Assembly (NCBI RefSeq): GCF_947507565.1
Contig: NC_089175.1
Location: 4,391,733-4,455,732 of the forward strand
Direction: 5' to 3'
DNA: 64,000 nucleotides
From: Oscarella lobularis
Lineage: Eukaryota > Porifera > Homoscleromorpha > Homosclerophorida > Oscarellidae
A program made the translations under genes and the position numbers. The notes beneath the pieces were generated by a model. The model had not been told where the DNA came from, ran no database searches, and saw only the letters and a program-made list of their open reading frames with translations. Shown one piece after another: positions 45,190-55,600 of the stretch (its first letter is position 1; each line of letters starts with the position of its first letter).

Positions 45190-46458
45190 TCATTGGATGC
45201 GTTTAGTCATTTTTTCCCGTCGCATCTTTGCTGCTGCCGCGTTGTAATCTATTAGCTTTGCTGTTCTTTCCCGGGGGTACCAGCGGCTTCCTCCAGTTGC
45301 AACGAGTTTGCCGTACTGAGATGATAGATGGCACATTGTACTTGTTGTGGGGTGGATACTCGTCCAAGCTTCTGCCTTCAGGTCAAAGCATTCGACATTA
45401 GTGCTACCCGAAAGGCAAACTCCGCTTCCAACGTAGAGCTTGTTATCAATAGTCGTAAGTGAGCATGAGGAACGTCCACAACTCATATCCTTGAGTTTTA
45501 TCCACTTGCTTGTTGTGACGCCAAGCACGCTAATAACTGGTTTTGGATTAAAATAACTGTCTGTTCCTCCTACTACGTAGATTTTATCCTTGTGACCAAT
45601 CGCAGACACGCAGAGTAGTTGATGATTATTTGGTAATACTGCTAGCACCTCTGTGCTATTTTCAATTTCAGAAATATGTCTAGACACATTTCTGTCATCT
45701 TCGATAAGACAGTATCCTTTCTCGTTGCATTTCATTAGTCGACACATGTTTACACTAACTCGTGAGTCTTCCCACTTGTTCTCTGCAAAGCGATACAGAT
45801 GTCTTTTATCAGTAGCAATAGTAATTGTGCCATTGATCTCTTCTACGCGTCCATAGCAAGTGGAACACTGAGGCAAAGGTGATTCTGCTGCTTTCCAGAC
45901 AGTTTCTGTTTGGTGTGGTTTCTAGTGCAAAGCAGAACTCGTGTAAAGGCTTTTAGTACTGTATATGTCATTACTTCATATTTATGCCTCAGTCCCATAC
46001 AAATCATCTCTGATCCTTTTCGTAGTTTCTCTTTCAACTGGAAAATTTGATGAGCAAGATTGTCATCTGACGTTTCTAAAGCAAACCACTGATCTCACAG
46101 CATCAAATGTGGATACCATACAATACCTTTCTCGATTGGCATTTCAAGTATTTTCACTATATATAGCTCTGACATTCTGTTTCTCTTAGAGCAGATACGA
46201 ATGCTTCGAACGCCTCGCTGTTTCCTTTTCGCGGTAGAATATCCATGAGTAGAGCTCGGGCTTTATTGCGCTTGGTTACAGATGGAAGACGTAGGTACTC
46301 CCAGTCGTCGCGTGTGATCACGGATTGTAGAGACAGTCTCTACAATCCGTGGTGTGATCAATCCTCGTGCCGTCAGACGATCGAGAAGCTCGCCTTCGAC
46401 GTCGACGACCCCTACGAGAAGGTCCAGGCGCGGAACGACGTTTCTATCCCACGAATTC
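45190..46458 (-). pseudogene. CARD-Kelch gene, broken copy 2
   Basis: Starts MNSWDRNVVPRLDLLVGVVD (46458, minus). The CARD is interrupted by the inverted-repeat insertion at 46313-46360 and then resumes (YLRLPSVTKRNKARALLMDI). A linker exon ends HKYE near 45985. The Kelch exon begins after the TGCACTAG acceptor near 45932 and runs KPHQTETVWKAAE to YGKLVATGG. Its natural 3' end is missing: after VATGG the frame enters unrelated DNA antisense to the neighbouring Death fragment. Kelch blades with paired VGG/TGG motifs predict a beta-propeller. The CARD-Kelch combination is unusual. The start codon is only 83 bp from the divergent ZYG11 start. Confidence 0.7.
46313..46360. mobile_element. ~32-bp inverted-repeat insertion with 8-9-bp duplication
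   Basis: TGTGATCA (GTGTGATCA counting one more base) flanks the insert at 46313-46320 and 46353-46360. The insert contains a perfect palindrome: 16-bp arms at 46319-46334 and 46336-46351 around a single base. The CARD-Kelch copy 1 (near 34820) has one GTGTGACCA and no insert, which is the empty site. The insertion shifts the CARD frame. Confidence 0.85.
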
Positions 46459-46541
46459 ATTCTTTAGGCACGGAAAAATTTCCCAGGGACTTCTCCTGGC
46501 GCGTAAGTTACGTTAGTCCTACGCCACCAGTCCAACACTTG

Positions 46542-48810
46542 ATGGCGGCAGACTACGGCTCCGAGAACCCGAGCAAACTCGTCGAACTTTGTGCCGAGTT
46601 CATATGTCGAAACTTAGACAAGTTTACTGCAAAATCGCCGAACGGGACCCCCTTCCTTCGAACGCCATTCATTCTACCAGTCGTCATCGTCGAAACGATC
46701 CTATTCAAGTTGAACGAGCTCTTCATCCGGAACGAAAACGCAATCGCAACCCTTCTCCATCCATCGACGTGTCCACACGGCCTTCGCCGACTTCGCATTC
46801 CAGGCAGTCTCGTAGGTCCGACCGGTTTCGATCTGGCGTCGAAGAGTTGTCATCTCTTCGACGTCAATCTCGCCTTTTGTCGCCAATTGAATAATCAGAA
46901 GATACTCGACGGTCTTCTTCCGTCGTCTCGCACTCTCAGGTCTTTGAATCTCGGTCACATCAAAGGTCAACTTGGGTTCGAGAAGCTGGAGGAATTTCGT
47001 GAATTAATTAAGGGATCTCGATCTATTCGTGACCGACGTCGATTCTGTGTCGTTGAAGAGAGCATGTTCGCAAATGAAGAGCCTTCGGAGTCTCGACGTC
47101 TCAGAAACACCCATATCGGCTTTGTCCGTCCTGACGTCTGTGTCTCATCTTTCTGGTCTACGATCGTTGAGCGTTCACGGACTTTCTCTAGAAAAAGATG
47201 AAGTAGTCGAATTACGTGCTGTCTTAGGCGAAGTTCTAAAGAATCTGACATTTTTGGACGTATCACTTCTGCCATTGGAGAAGGAGAAGGCGAACGTTAG
47301 CTCCGCCGAAGATCTAGTATCAATTATCTTTTCCGAAAATTCGTCCTTGAGAGAATTGGACATTTCTGCCTGCAAAATTCCACCGGCGAAACTAGTGTCA
47401 ATGATTTCGTCGTCTCCTATACGGTACCAGCTGGAAGTCTTGGATTTATTTGATAGCAACCTTTGTGACTACGAATTGGTTAATGCAGTAGCTCCACAGC
47501 TTGTTATTGCTGTGCTGAAGAGAGATGACGGCTTTGACGATGCAGCATTACAGCTGAGAGTCCTAAAGCGCCCATTCTATCTATTGGAGACTTTTAGCCC
47601 ACCTTATTCAATTCAAAATGGTCAGAAAAGCGAGAGATTATGGCGATGTTACGGCGACCTTGCACTTTTGTCGATGCATAATTATCAAGACGACGATGTT
47701 GACTTGTGCGAACGCGTCCTAGACTTCCTGGAACTATAACGGCAGCGATCCCGGTCTGAATTGCGCTTCATTTGTCGCACGTTGCATTGATTTCGCCGTT
47801 GCCTTCTCTTCGGGCCAACGTTATTGGGCCATCGAAATTCTTAATTCAGTCAGGGATACTAGATAATATTGTCTAGTATCCCTGATTCCGTCATGCTGGC
47901 TGTGCGCCGTCGAGAGAAATGGATACGTCGAGTGGGTCTCCTTCTAGTCAACCTTTTGCGGACTTCTCCTTCCGATTTCACTGCTTATGAATGCCTTCAT
48001 CGTCTTGTCAATTGCAATTCGGCTGACGTCTGCTATTATATTGCCTTCGAATGCGGTGCAGCACGCGTCGTTATTCGCACGTTGGCCAGACTCGTCGCAG
48101 ATCCGTCGCCGTGCGCGTACGAAGCATCTCTATTGACGACGATACTCGCTGAACTGACGGACGGTGTGCCAAAGAGCGGCGACGAAATAGTGGGACTTGG
48201 ACCGGACGTCGACCCCGTTCAGTGTGCAGCAAACTGCATCAATCGACTTGCTGACGTTGGTGACGTGATTGAGAGCGCCATCTATTTCCTCGGCAACGTT
48301 GTCGAAAGTCCTCGCGGTTTTGCCGCCGTTGTGAACAATCCCGACGCTGTGAAGTCCGTCCTGAGCTGTCTCGAGCCGAAGACGGACGACGCTCGAGCTC
48401 TTTCTGTTTGCCACTTCGTGGCCGTTCTTCTGTCTGACGACTCTGGCAGCAGTTTTTGGTTGCAGCAAAATTTTCCGTCGCGTGAACACGTTTGTCGTCT
48501 TCTTAGTGATGCTGTTGACGGTATAGAAGTCGATCCACAGGATTCTTGCGATAAGGATATTTTCTATGAATCTATTGATTCTCTGCTGAATTTGATGAAG
48601 TGTTCTCATACCGGTCTAGTTCGGTATTTTGGACTGTGGATGCTTACCAGTTTATGCTGCAGTAATTCTGTTAATCACTATGTCAATTGCTTGCGCGAAA
48701 ATGACGAAGCGGGCATTGCTGTTGTAAGAGACGTTAATGTGGATCAGGCAAGGGCTGATCATTTCAAAAAGTGCAAGAGTATCATACTGGAAAAATATTC
48801 TAACTACTAG
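46542..48810 (+). pseudogene. ZYG11-like LRR/armadillo protein, copy 1 (disrupted)
   Basis: Begins MAADYGSENPSKLVELCAEF. Leucine-rich repeats follow (LRRLRIPG, LRSLNLGHI, LRSLDVSE, LRSLSVHGL, LRELDISAC), then an armadillo-type helical half (IAFECGAARVVIRTLA, IYFLGNVVESPRGFAAV, SLLNLMKCSH ... YFGLWMLTSL). This order is that of ZYG11/ZER1 substrate receptors for CUL2 ubiquitin ligases. Breaks relative to copy 2: a 4-nt insertion near 46999-47010, a frame change near 47735, and the inverted-repeat insertion at 47844-47892. Single-exon, unlike its neighbours. Confidence 0.8.
47844..47892. mobile_element. 33-bp inverted-repeat insertion with 8-bp duplication
   Basis: ATTCAGTC (47844-47851) and ATTCCGTC (47885-47892) flank 33 bp with perfect 12-13-bp arms (AGGGATACTAGA / TCTAGTATCCCT) and an 8-base spacer. 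Removing the insert and one flank restores alignment with ZYG11 copy 2 codon by codon (EILNSV-MLAV against VILKIA-ELAA), so the empty-site structure is visible in the window. Confidence 0.85.
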
Positions 48811-48941
48811 ACTGTGGCAATTAACAGCTTTCAGTAGTTATCGTCTACTACTTGTGTTACTGATATCTGCAATTTCGTGCTGGAATGTTTTTTTAGGAAT
48901 CATTTACAACTGCCGTAACACAAAAAATTAATTGTCGGCAC

Positions 48942-51213
48942 ATGGCGGACGTCTCCGGCTCGGAGAAGCCGATCACGCTCGTCAGTCTATGCGCCGAATT
49001 CATTTGTTGAAACTTGAACAAGTTCACGGCAAAATCGCCCGACGGGACCCCTTTCCTTCGAACGCCATTCATTCTACCAGTCGTCATCGTCGAAACGCTC
49101 CTATTCAAGCTGAACGAGCTCTTCATCCGGAACGAAAACGCAATCGCAACTCTTCTTCATCCGTCGACGTGCCCGCAGGGCTTGCGCCGACTTCGCATTC
49201 CTGGCAATCTCCTAGGTCCGACCGGTTTCGATCTGGCGTCGAAGAGTTGTCATCTCGTCGACGTCAATCTCGCCTTTTGTCGCCAATTGAAAGATCAGAA
49301 GATACTCCACGGTCTTCTTCCGTCGTCCCGCACTCTCAGGGTTCTGAATCTCGGTCACATCAAGGGTCGACTTGGATTCGAGGAGCTCGAGTCGTTCACT
49401 GAATTGCGAGACCTAGATCTGTGCGCGACCGACGTCGATTCAGTGTCGTTGAAGAGAGCGTGTGCGCAAATGAAGAGGCTTCAAAGTCTCGACGTCTCGG
49501 AAACGTCGATATCGGCTTTATCAGTTCTGACGTCTGTGTCTCATCTTTCTGGTCTACGATCGTTGAGCGTTCACGGGCTTTCTCTCGAAAAGGATGAAGT
49601 AGTCGAATTACGTGCTGTCTTAGGCGAAGTTCTAAAAAATCTGACATTTTTGGACGTATCGCTTGTGCAATCGAAGGAGAATCCCAGCACCGAAGATCTT
49701 CTATCGATTATCTTTTCTCAAAATTCGTCTTTGAAAGAACTGGACATTTCTGGCTGCGGACTTTCACCGGCAAAACTAGTCTCAATGATATCCTCGTCTC
49801 CTATGCGAAACCAACTGGAAGTTTTGGTGCTAATTGACAACGGCTTTTTTTGACCACGATCCCCTTCTGACGGCAGTTCAGTCAGTAGCTCCGCAGCTGT
49901 ATATCGCCGCATTGAACCGAGCTGACGCGACTCTTGCATTGCAACCGCGATACGTAAAGCGAACATTCCATCTACGTCAAATTTTTAGTAAGCCCGAGGT
50001 CGAGGGACTGGATCAAAGAAACGATGAATTCCAGCGGATGTACGGCGAACTTGCCCTGTTGTCTTCGTACTGCCATTTTAGTGAACGTCGGAATGACGCG
50101 TTAACGCAAAGCATTTTTTTCGGCTTGAATTCATTTCTCTATCATTGCCGCCACAAGTATAACGACTGCCCATACGAACGCCGTCTTGATCGTCGTCCCT
50201 GCAATCACGCCTTGACAGTCGAACGCTGCATCGATTTTGCCGTCAACAGCTTTACGGGATGGTATTGGGAGCCCAGCGTGATTCTCAAGATCGCCGAGCT
50301 AGCTGCGCCCAATTGCGTCAAGTGGTCACGTCGAATCGGTTCCTTTCTCGTCGACGTTATAAAAACGTCGTTGGATTGGACGTCTGCTCTCGTTTGCCTC
50401 AAGCGTCTCGTCATGTTCAATTCGGCGGACGTTCGCTCTTACGTAGCCTTTGAATGCGGCGCAGCGCTCCTCCTGTTTCGAAAATTGCGCGATGTCGTTG
50501 CTTTTATGAAGTCACGAGTAAAGCGTCTGTTCCGTTGCGAATACTCGTTCATCTAACGGACGCCATGCCGACGAGCGGCGACGAAATAGTTCAACTTTGC
50601 CCGGACGTCGATCCTGTGCAGTGTGTTGTTGACTGCATTGACGAGTTGGACAACCGCTATATAATTCAAAACGCCGTCGACTTTCTCGCCAATGTAGCAT
50701 TAAGCCCACGTGGTCTTGCCGCCGTTGTGAAAAATCCTCGCGCTGTTAATTCTGTCTTGGGATGTCTTGACTGGATTGCGTGGCAGACGGAGGAAGGTGA
50801 CAAGCTGGCTATTTCTGTTTGTCAGTTCAGACGATCTTAGCAGTTTTTGGTTGCAGCCCGGTTTCCCGTCGCGCGAACGCGTTTGCCGTCTTCTTGGCGA
50901 GAATATTGATCGTTTGGAACTCAAACCTTCACTCTGGTCACGCGTGGCCATCCCTAATGTACCTCTTTTTCCCCTGCTCAAGTTTATGAAGTGTTCTCAT
51001 GCCGGTATAGTTCGGTACTTCGGACTGTGGAGGATCGCCAGTTTATGTGTCGGTGATGTGGCCTATCGTCGTCTTAATTACTTAGACGAAGATGATCAGG
51101 TGGGCATTGCGACTGCAATGAACTTGTGTTATGAATTTCTGGAGTTTCGTCACTGTTGCAAATTCCCCCATTCTTTGCCAATTTTGCTGCAGTGCGCTTT
51201 CTGTTTGTTTTGA
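48942..51213 (+). pseudogene. ZYG11-like LRR/armadillo protein, copy 2 (disrupted)
   Basis: Starts MADVSGSEKPITLVSLCAEF. A TGA replaces CGA of copy 1 at about 49007. The LRR frame is then open to a T7 run near 49851, where one extra T shifts the frame. Another shift occurs near 50505 and a further loss near 50830. The protein otherwise parallels copy 1 (HPSTCPQGLRRLRIPG ... FAVNSFTGWYWE ... SADVRSYVAFECGAALLL). Both copies in this window are therefore non-functional as assembled; homopolymer errors could explain one or two lesions but not all. Confidence 0.75.
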
Positions 51214-51259
51214 GTTGATACGCATTTTTTTGTTCTGCATAAAAGCGTGTCATAAATTG

Positions 51260-51670
51260 TGAAGCAATGGTATTGATACGCCATGCATAAAATGCTACAA
51301 CTAAAAGTGTAAATGACATGAGCACAGCTACAAAGTAGTATGACGCCAGAAAGGCAGCTACCAATCCAGATATAGCAGCCACATGCAGTCCACGCCGAAG
51401 CCTTCATAGTCGGTTTCGAGAATCCTTTTCCAAAATCCCAACTCTTTCGATAGAGAAAGAATTATATACTGTACCTCGTTGACATAGAAACGTTACTTAC
51501 CAAATGACGCAGGCCATCGAAAGAATAAAATGCAAAGATCCAGGCAACGAGAAACTTTCCGGGCCCGGGCCCGATCACGAACCAGTGCGGAAGATGCAGC
51601 CCTTGAAAGAACGTCACAACCGAATCCCAGTCTCTCACAAAGAGATATCCAGCCGATAGGCCAGCAATAG
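51260..51670 (-). pseudogene. SDHC-like (succinate dehydrogenase cytochrome b subunit) fragment
   Basis: A minus-strand exon ending at 51501 reads GLSAGYLFVRDWDSV ... GKFLVAWIFAFYSFDGLRHL. It continues after an intron as WDFGKGF (from 51443). This matches the SDHC signature K-x-F ... Y-H-x-W-N-G-x-R-H-L-x-W-D-x-G-K-G. The usual heme-ligand His region (LIHTAKF) is replaced by GPGPGKF and YH by YS. About 31 extra bases shift frame before VAAISGLVAAFLASYYFVAV. The N-terminal half is not recognisable. Related shorter fragments lie at 40201-40370 and 57011-57200. Confidence 0.5.
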
Positions 51671-52073
51671 CTGATCAGTATCTGCTCAAGTATCGTCCGG
51701 ACCACAAAAAGAGGCTGCAGTGGTGTCGCCAGCTTTCCTTGGGAATACGGTTCATTCACCAGCAAAGAGTGGCGCATCGGATTAGAGAGTAGTACCTTCA
51801 GCTCATTCGGCAAAATCGAACAGCCGGTACGATAGATTAGTAAGAAGATTCGTCGATTCTCTCGTTTTCCTGACTCAGTCCGCCAAAGAGCGCAAAGAGC
51901 GCCGTCAAACATTGGACGGCCGAGCGAGCAGTCGCAAATCGGATTCGTGAGCTCGGCTTTCGTCGTCGGATCCCATCCCGTCATCGATTGGGTCTCGCCA
52001 TTTTCATTCCCCTTCACAGCTAGCCCCCCTATTGGTCCAGTTCTTCTCGATTCATAGCGCACCAAGAAGTGAG

Positions 52074-52340
52074 ATGCGAGAACTTAGGGGCCTCAGTTCG
52101 ATCATAACGGACTACACGCGAAAGATATTCGGCGACTACGTTCATAATATTGATAGATTGAGAAAGGGAATTCTCGCCGTGTGGGCAGGGCTGTCGTTGG
52201 CTTCGTTCGCCGGACTCGCCTACTCACGACGTAGACGTGTGCAAAGCCGTCTAAGCTCTCTGGACCCAGGTGCAGTGATGAAATTTCAGAGAGAGAGAAA
52301 GTTTGCGCAAGTACAGTACACGCACGCCTATTCGAATTAA
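52074..52340 (+). CDS. small single-pass membrane protein
   Basis: 88 aa, one exon: MRELRGLSSIITDYTRKIFG, one hydrophobic helix (GILAVWAGLSLASFAGLAY), then RRRR and a polar tail. Size, N-terminal amphipathic stretch and helix resemble small mitochondrial inner-membrane assembly proteins, but no family is recognised. It is divergent from the SDHC-like fragment. Confidence 0.4.
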   Translation: MRELRGLSSIITDYTRKIFGDYVHNIDRLRKGILAVWAGLSLASFAGLAYSRRRRVQSRLSSLDPGAVMKFQRERKFAQVQYTHAYSN

Positions 52341-52359
52341 GCATTGTTTACAGCGCTCA

Positions 52360-52690
52360 AAGATGGCAAGACAACGTCATTCTACTGGCAATGCGTGTAT
52401 ACGACTAATTCTTGACCTCGTAATGATCAGAGACTGAGTATTCTACTGATTTGTTCTATCATCATCTTCAAGCTACTACCACGGCTGATAGAGCATGATT
52501 GCCATTACCAGTTCAGTACAAGACAATGGAAAAGTTTACCTGAAGGACCGTGTATCTACTGAGAGTCTAATTTAGCGCGCAATCCTGTTTAAGAAGTACA
52601 ACGCGATACGACAAGCAGAGCAAATACATTCAAATCTTCTTATAGATACTTGTCTTCAAACGGACACTAAACTAGCCTCTGCAAACAAGT
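52360..52690. other. no gene recognised
   Basis: Convergent spacer between the small membrane protein and receptor R3. Confidence 0.4.
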
Positions 52691-52699
52691 ACTGCTTTT

Positions 52700-55600
52700 C
52701 TATCTACTACAGTAATTAAGCCGAATGCAAAAAGGTAGTGTAATCTCTAAGGAGTGTTTAACATTTTCTTTAGCTATAGTATTCAAGCGTTCCTCAAGCA
52801 AAGCCTCGTGCAAGACTTCAACCGTGGCATTTTGATCCTTCTCCTCCTTCCATGCTTCAAGCATTTGATAGGCACACTCTCTTGTGTCTGGTGAATGGTT
52901 TTTGTGTATCATATCAATCACTTTGTTTTCTAATTCAAGCCTCCTTGCGACAAATTTCCACAAACCGCATATTTTCTCGCTGAGGTTGAGCAACTGCCTC
53001 GTTGTTGGCTTTCTAGAGCCAGCGACATTCGCACCTGCGTCTGTCAGCGCATTGTTTGCTTGAGCTGTATTTCTTGTTGCTTCTGCAGCTAGTTCACAAT
53101 TAGCTCTATCAATGTCGCTTTGAGTTGGTCTTCTAACTGTCCAGTGATAGGAATCTATTTTAACTTCTTTTTCTTTGGAAAACCACCTAAATAACCAAAA
53201 AGGACGCTCTATCTTAAGGCGTCTGCCAATCACAGAAACCTTCGAAAGCGAATCGCCATATTTGATTCTTTTTGATTTGTTCCGCCAAGGTTCCTTACTC
53301 CTCACAAAGTCATGGAATATCTCTGAATCAACTGTAATCGCATCCATACTAGCACAAATATCATCCAGTTCAATTCGTATTAGTTCATTTGAGAAGAGCA
53401 TATTGAATTTCCACGGTTTTGTTTCGGATAGAATGTAACGGTCGTTTATCATATCCTGTTTTATTTGCTCAATAACGACGCTGCAGCCGCACGAACAGAA
53501 CACTTGTAGTTCCCATTCGCTTTCAAAACGTTTTGTAAAAAGAGACACAGCCACTGAAACTGATCCAGGATCAAGAGTGACGCAAGCATAACAAAACGAT
53601 GACCATTGCAATGCGTAAGAACTTTCTTCCAATTTTGCTACAGACTTTTTGTAAGCAAAATTTCTGTTGTCTGATTTTAACGTTCCCATAAAATCAAACA
53701 ATTCGTTGCGAGATGATCCTTGGCCATAGTGAAAGTAAATTTGACCGTCTGAAGTAGATCCAATGTTTTGATGGTGATGGAGCTTTTGCTCAATTCTAAC
53801 TGGTACGATAAATTCTTGCTGATGAGGCAGTAGCTCGATAATGCTTACGTAAGCCATTTTATCGTCATTCAAAAGTATTGCTCTTTCTGCTTCAAAGATG
53901 TTTATTTGAATTTTGCATATTTTCTTTAGCGCTTTAGCAGGTACGTCCAAGGTCACTCCAGAACAGCGCAAATCCAGTTTTCCTCCGTTTTGGTCAATTT
54001 TTTGACACGCTGTTTCTTTTTTCTTCAACTTTATAAGTGTGCCATTTACTATCAGCAAAATGCTGTCGTCTGTACAAGAGTGGCCTTTGACTTTAAACGG
54101 AGCAGCGGCTGCACTTGTGTCAACTGATGTTTCACTTGGCTGAGATTCAACTTCACCGGCAGTATCTAAAACTTCAAGTTGAATTCCTGTTTCCGAGAGA
54201 GGAGATTGACCAAATTCCCCTGAATCTTGAACACTTGTCCTCTGTTTCTCTGCATAAAAAAATTTTAAATGTCTCTTAACTACATTATACTTAGGTATGC
54301 TAACACAGCTAAGATTCAGAATTGCCTGATATCTTCAATTAGCACTGTACTAATATATTGGTACAAACGTGTAACGTTAGTCTTACTTTTGAGGGAGTCA
54401 GGAAATTTCTCCTGAAGTCTCTTAGCAAGTTCACATTTGTGAATTTTGATGACCGCATCGTAGACAGCACAAAGAAAATATTCGTCCGGATTTTCTTTGA
54501 CAGGATTTTCTTTGATCCATGCTTGCAAACAACGATTTGCCCAAGAACGGTCATCGTCTTTATGTCTTTTCATTGCATTTTTCAAGGGAGGGTCAATTTT
54601 CCTGAAAAGATCTTCTATACTGAGCCCATCGCTTGAGCTGATTTCTATCACAGATTTAAGTGCCTCATCCGTACTGATTGAAAAACTCCCTTTTCTACGT
54701 TGACTATAACTATAAATAAATAAGGGCTACAAATAATAGGCATACTAGACTAGAGGAGGAACTTACAAGACTATGCCACCGATTATGAGTAGAATCCCAA
54801 CCAAACTACCAAAAATTGCACCACCTATCACCGGCAATTTTTGTACCGGTACTTGCAAACTCAAACAAGAAGCATTGAAACGACCGAGTACGTTAGATGC
54901 GTTACAGCAATACTCGCCTTCGTCCGTTTCAGCTGCTGACAAAATTTCTAAAGTGACTGTAGCATTGGCCGGATTGCCATTATAAGACAAGAAAATTTCA
55001 GGAGGAGGATACCCTTCCGCTGAGCAGTTTATATTGTTCTGTTCAGACTGATCGACTGTCACCGTATTTTCCTTGATACGAAATGGATGTGAAAAAATTC
55101 TCACGATTGGGCCAACTACACAAAAGAAATTCAATAAAATGCAAAACTTCTGGATTCAGCCACATACAAATTACACCCAACGTCAAACATGTCACGTTGG
55201 AACGGCCGGCTGCGTTAGACGCGTTACAGCAATATGTTCCTGCGTCTGTTTTTGTTGCCGAGATGATTTCCAAGCTACTTGAGTTCGTAGCCAGTTTGCC
55301 ATTGTGTACCACAACAATGAGTGGAGTAGGATGTCCTGTAGCTGAGCAGTTGAAGTAGATATTTTCGTGCAGTTCAACAGTCACAACACGGTCAACAGGA
55401 AGTGGCTGTGATGAAATTTTCACGACTGGTCCAACTACACAAAAAGCTTACTAAAATAAGGCAATCGAGAATTTGTACTTACAGTTTATGTCCAGTGTCA
55501 AACACGTCTCGTTGGAACGGCCAAGTGCATTGGAAGCGTTGCAGCAATACGTTCCTGCGTCTCTTTCAGTTGCTGACACAATTTTTAAACTGCCATCAGT

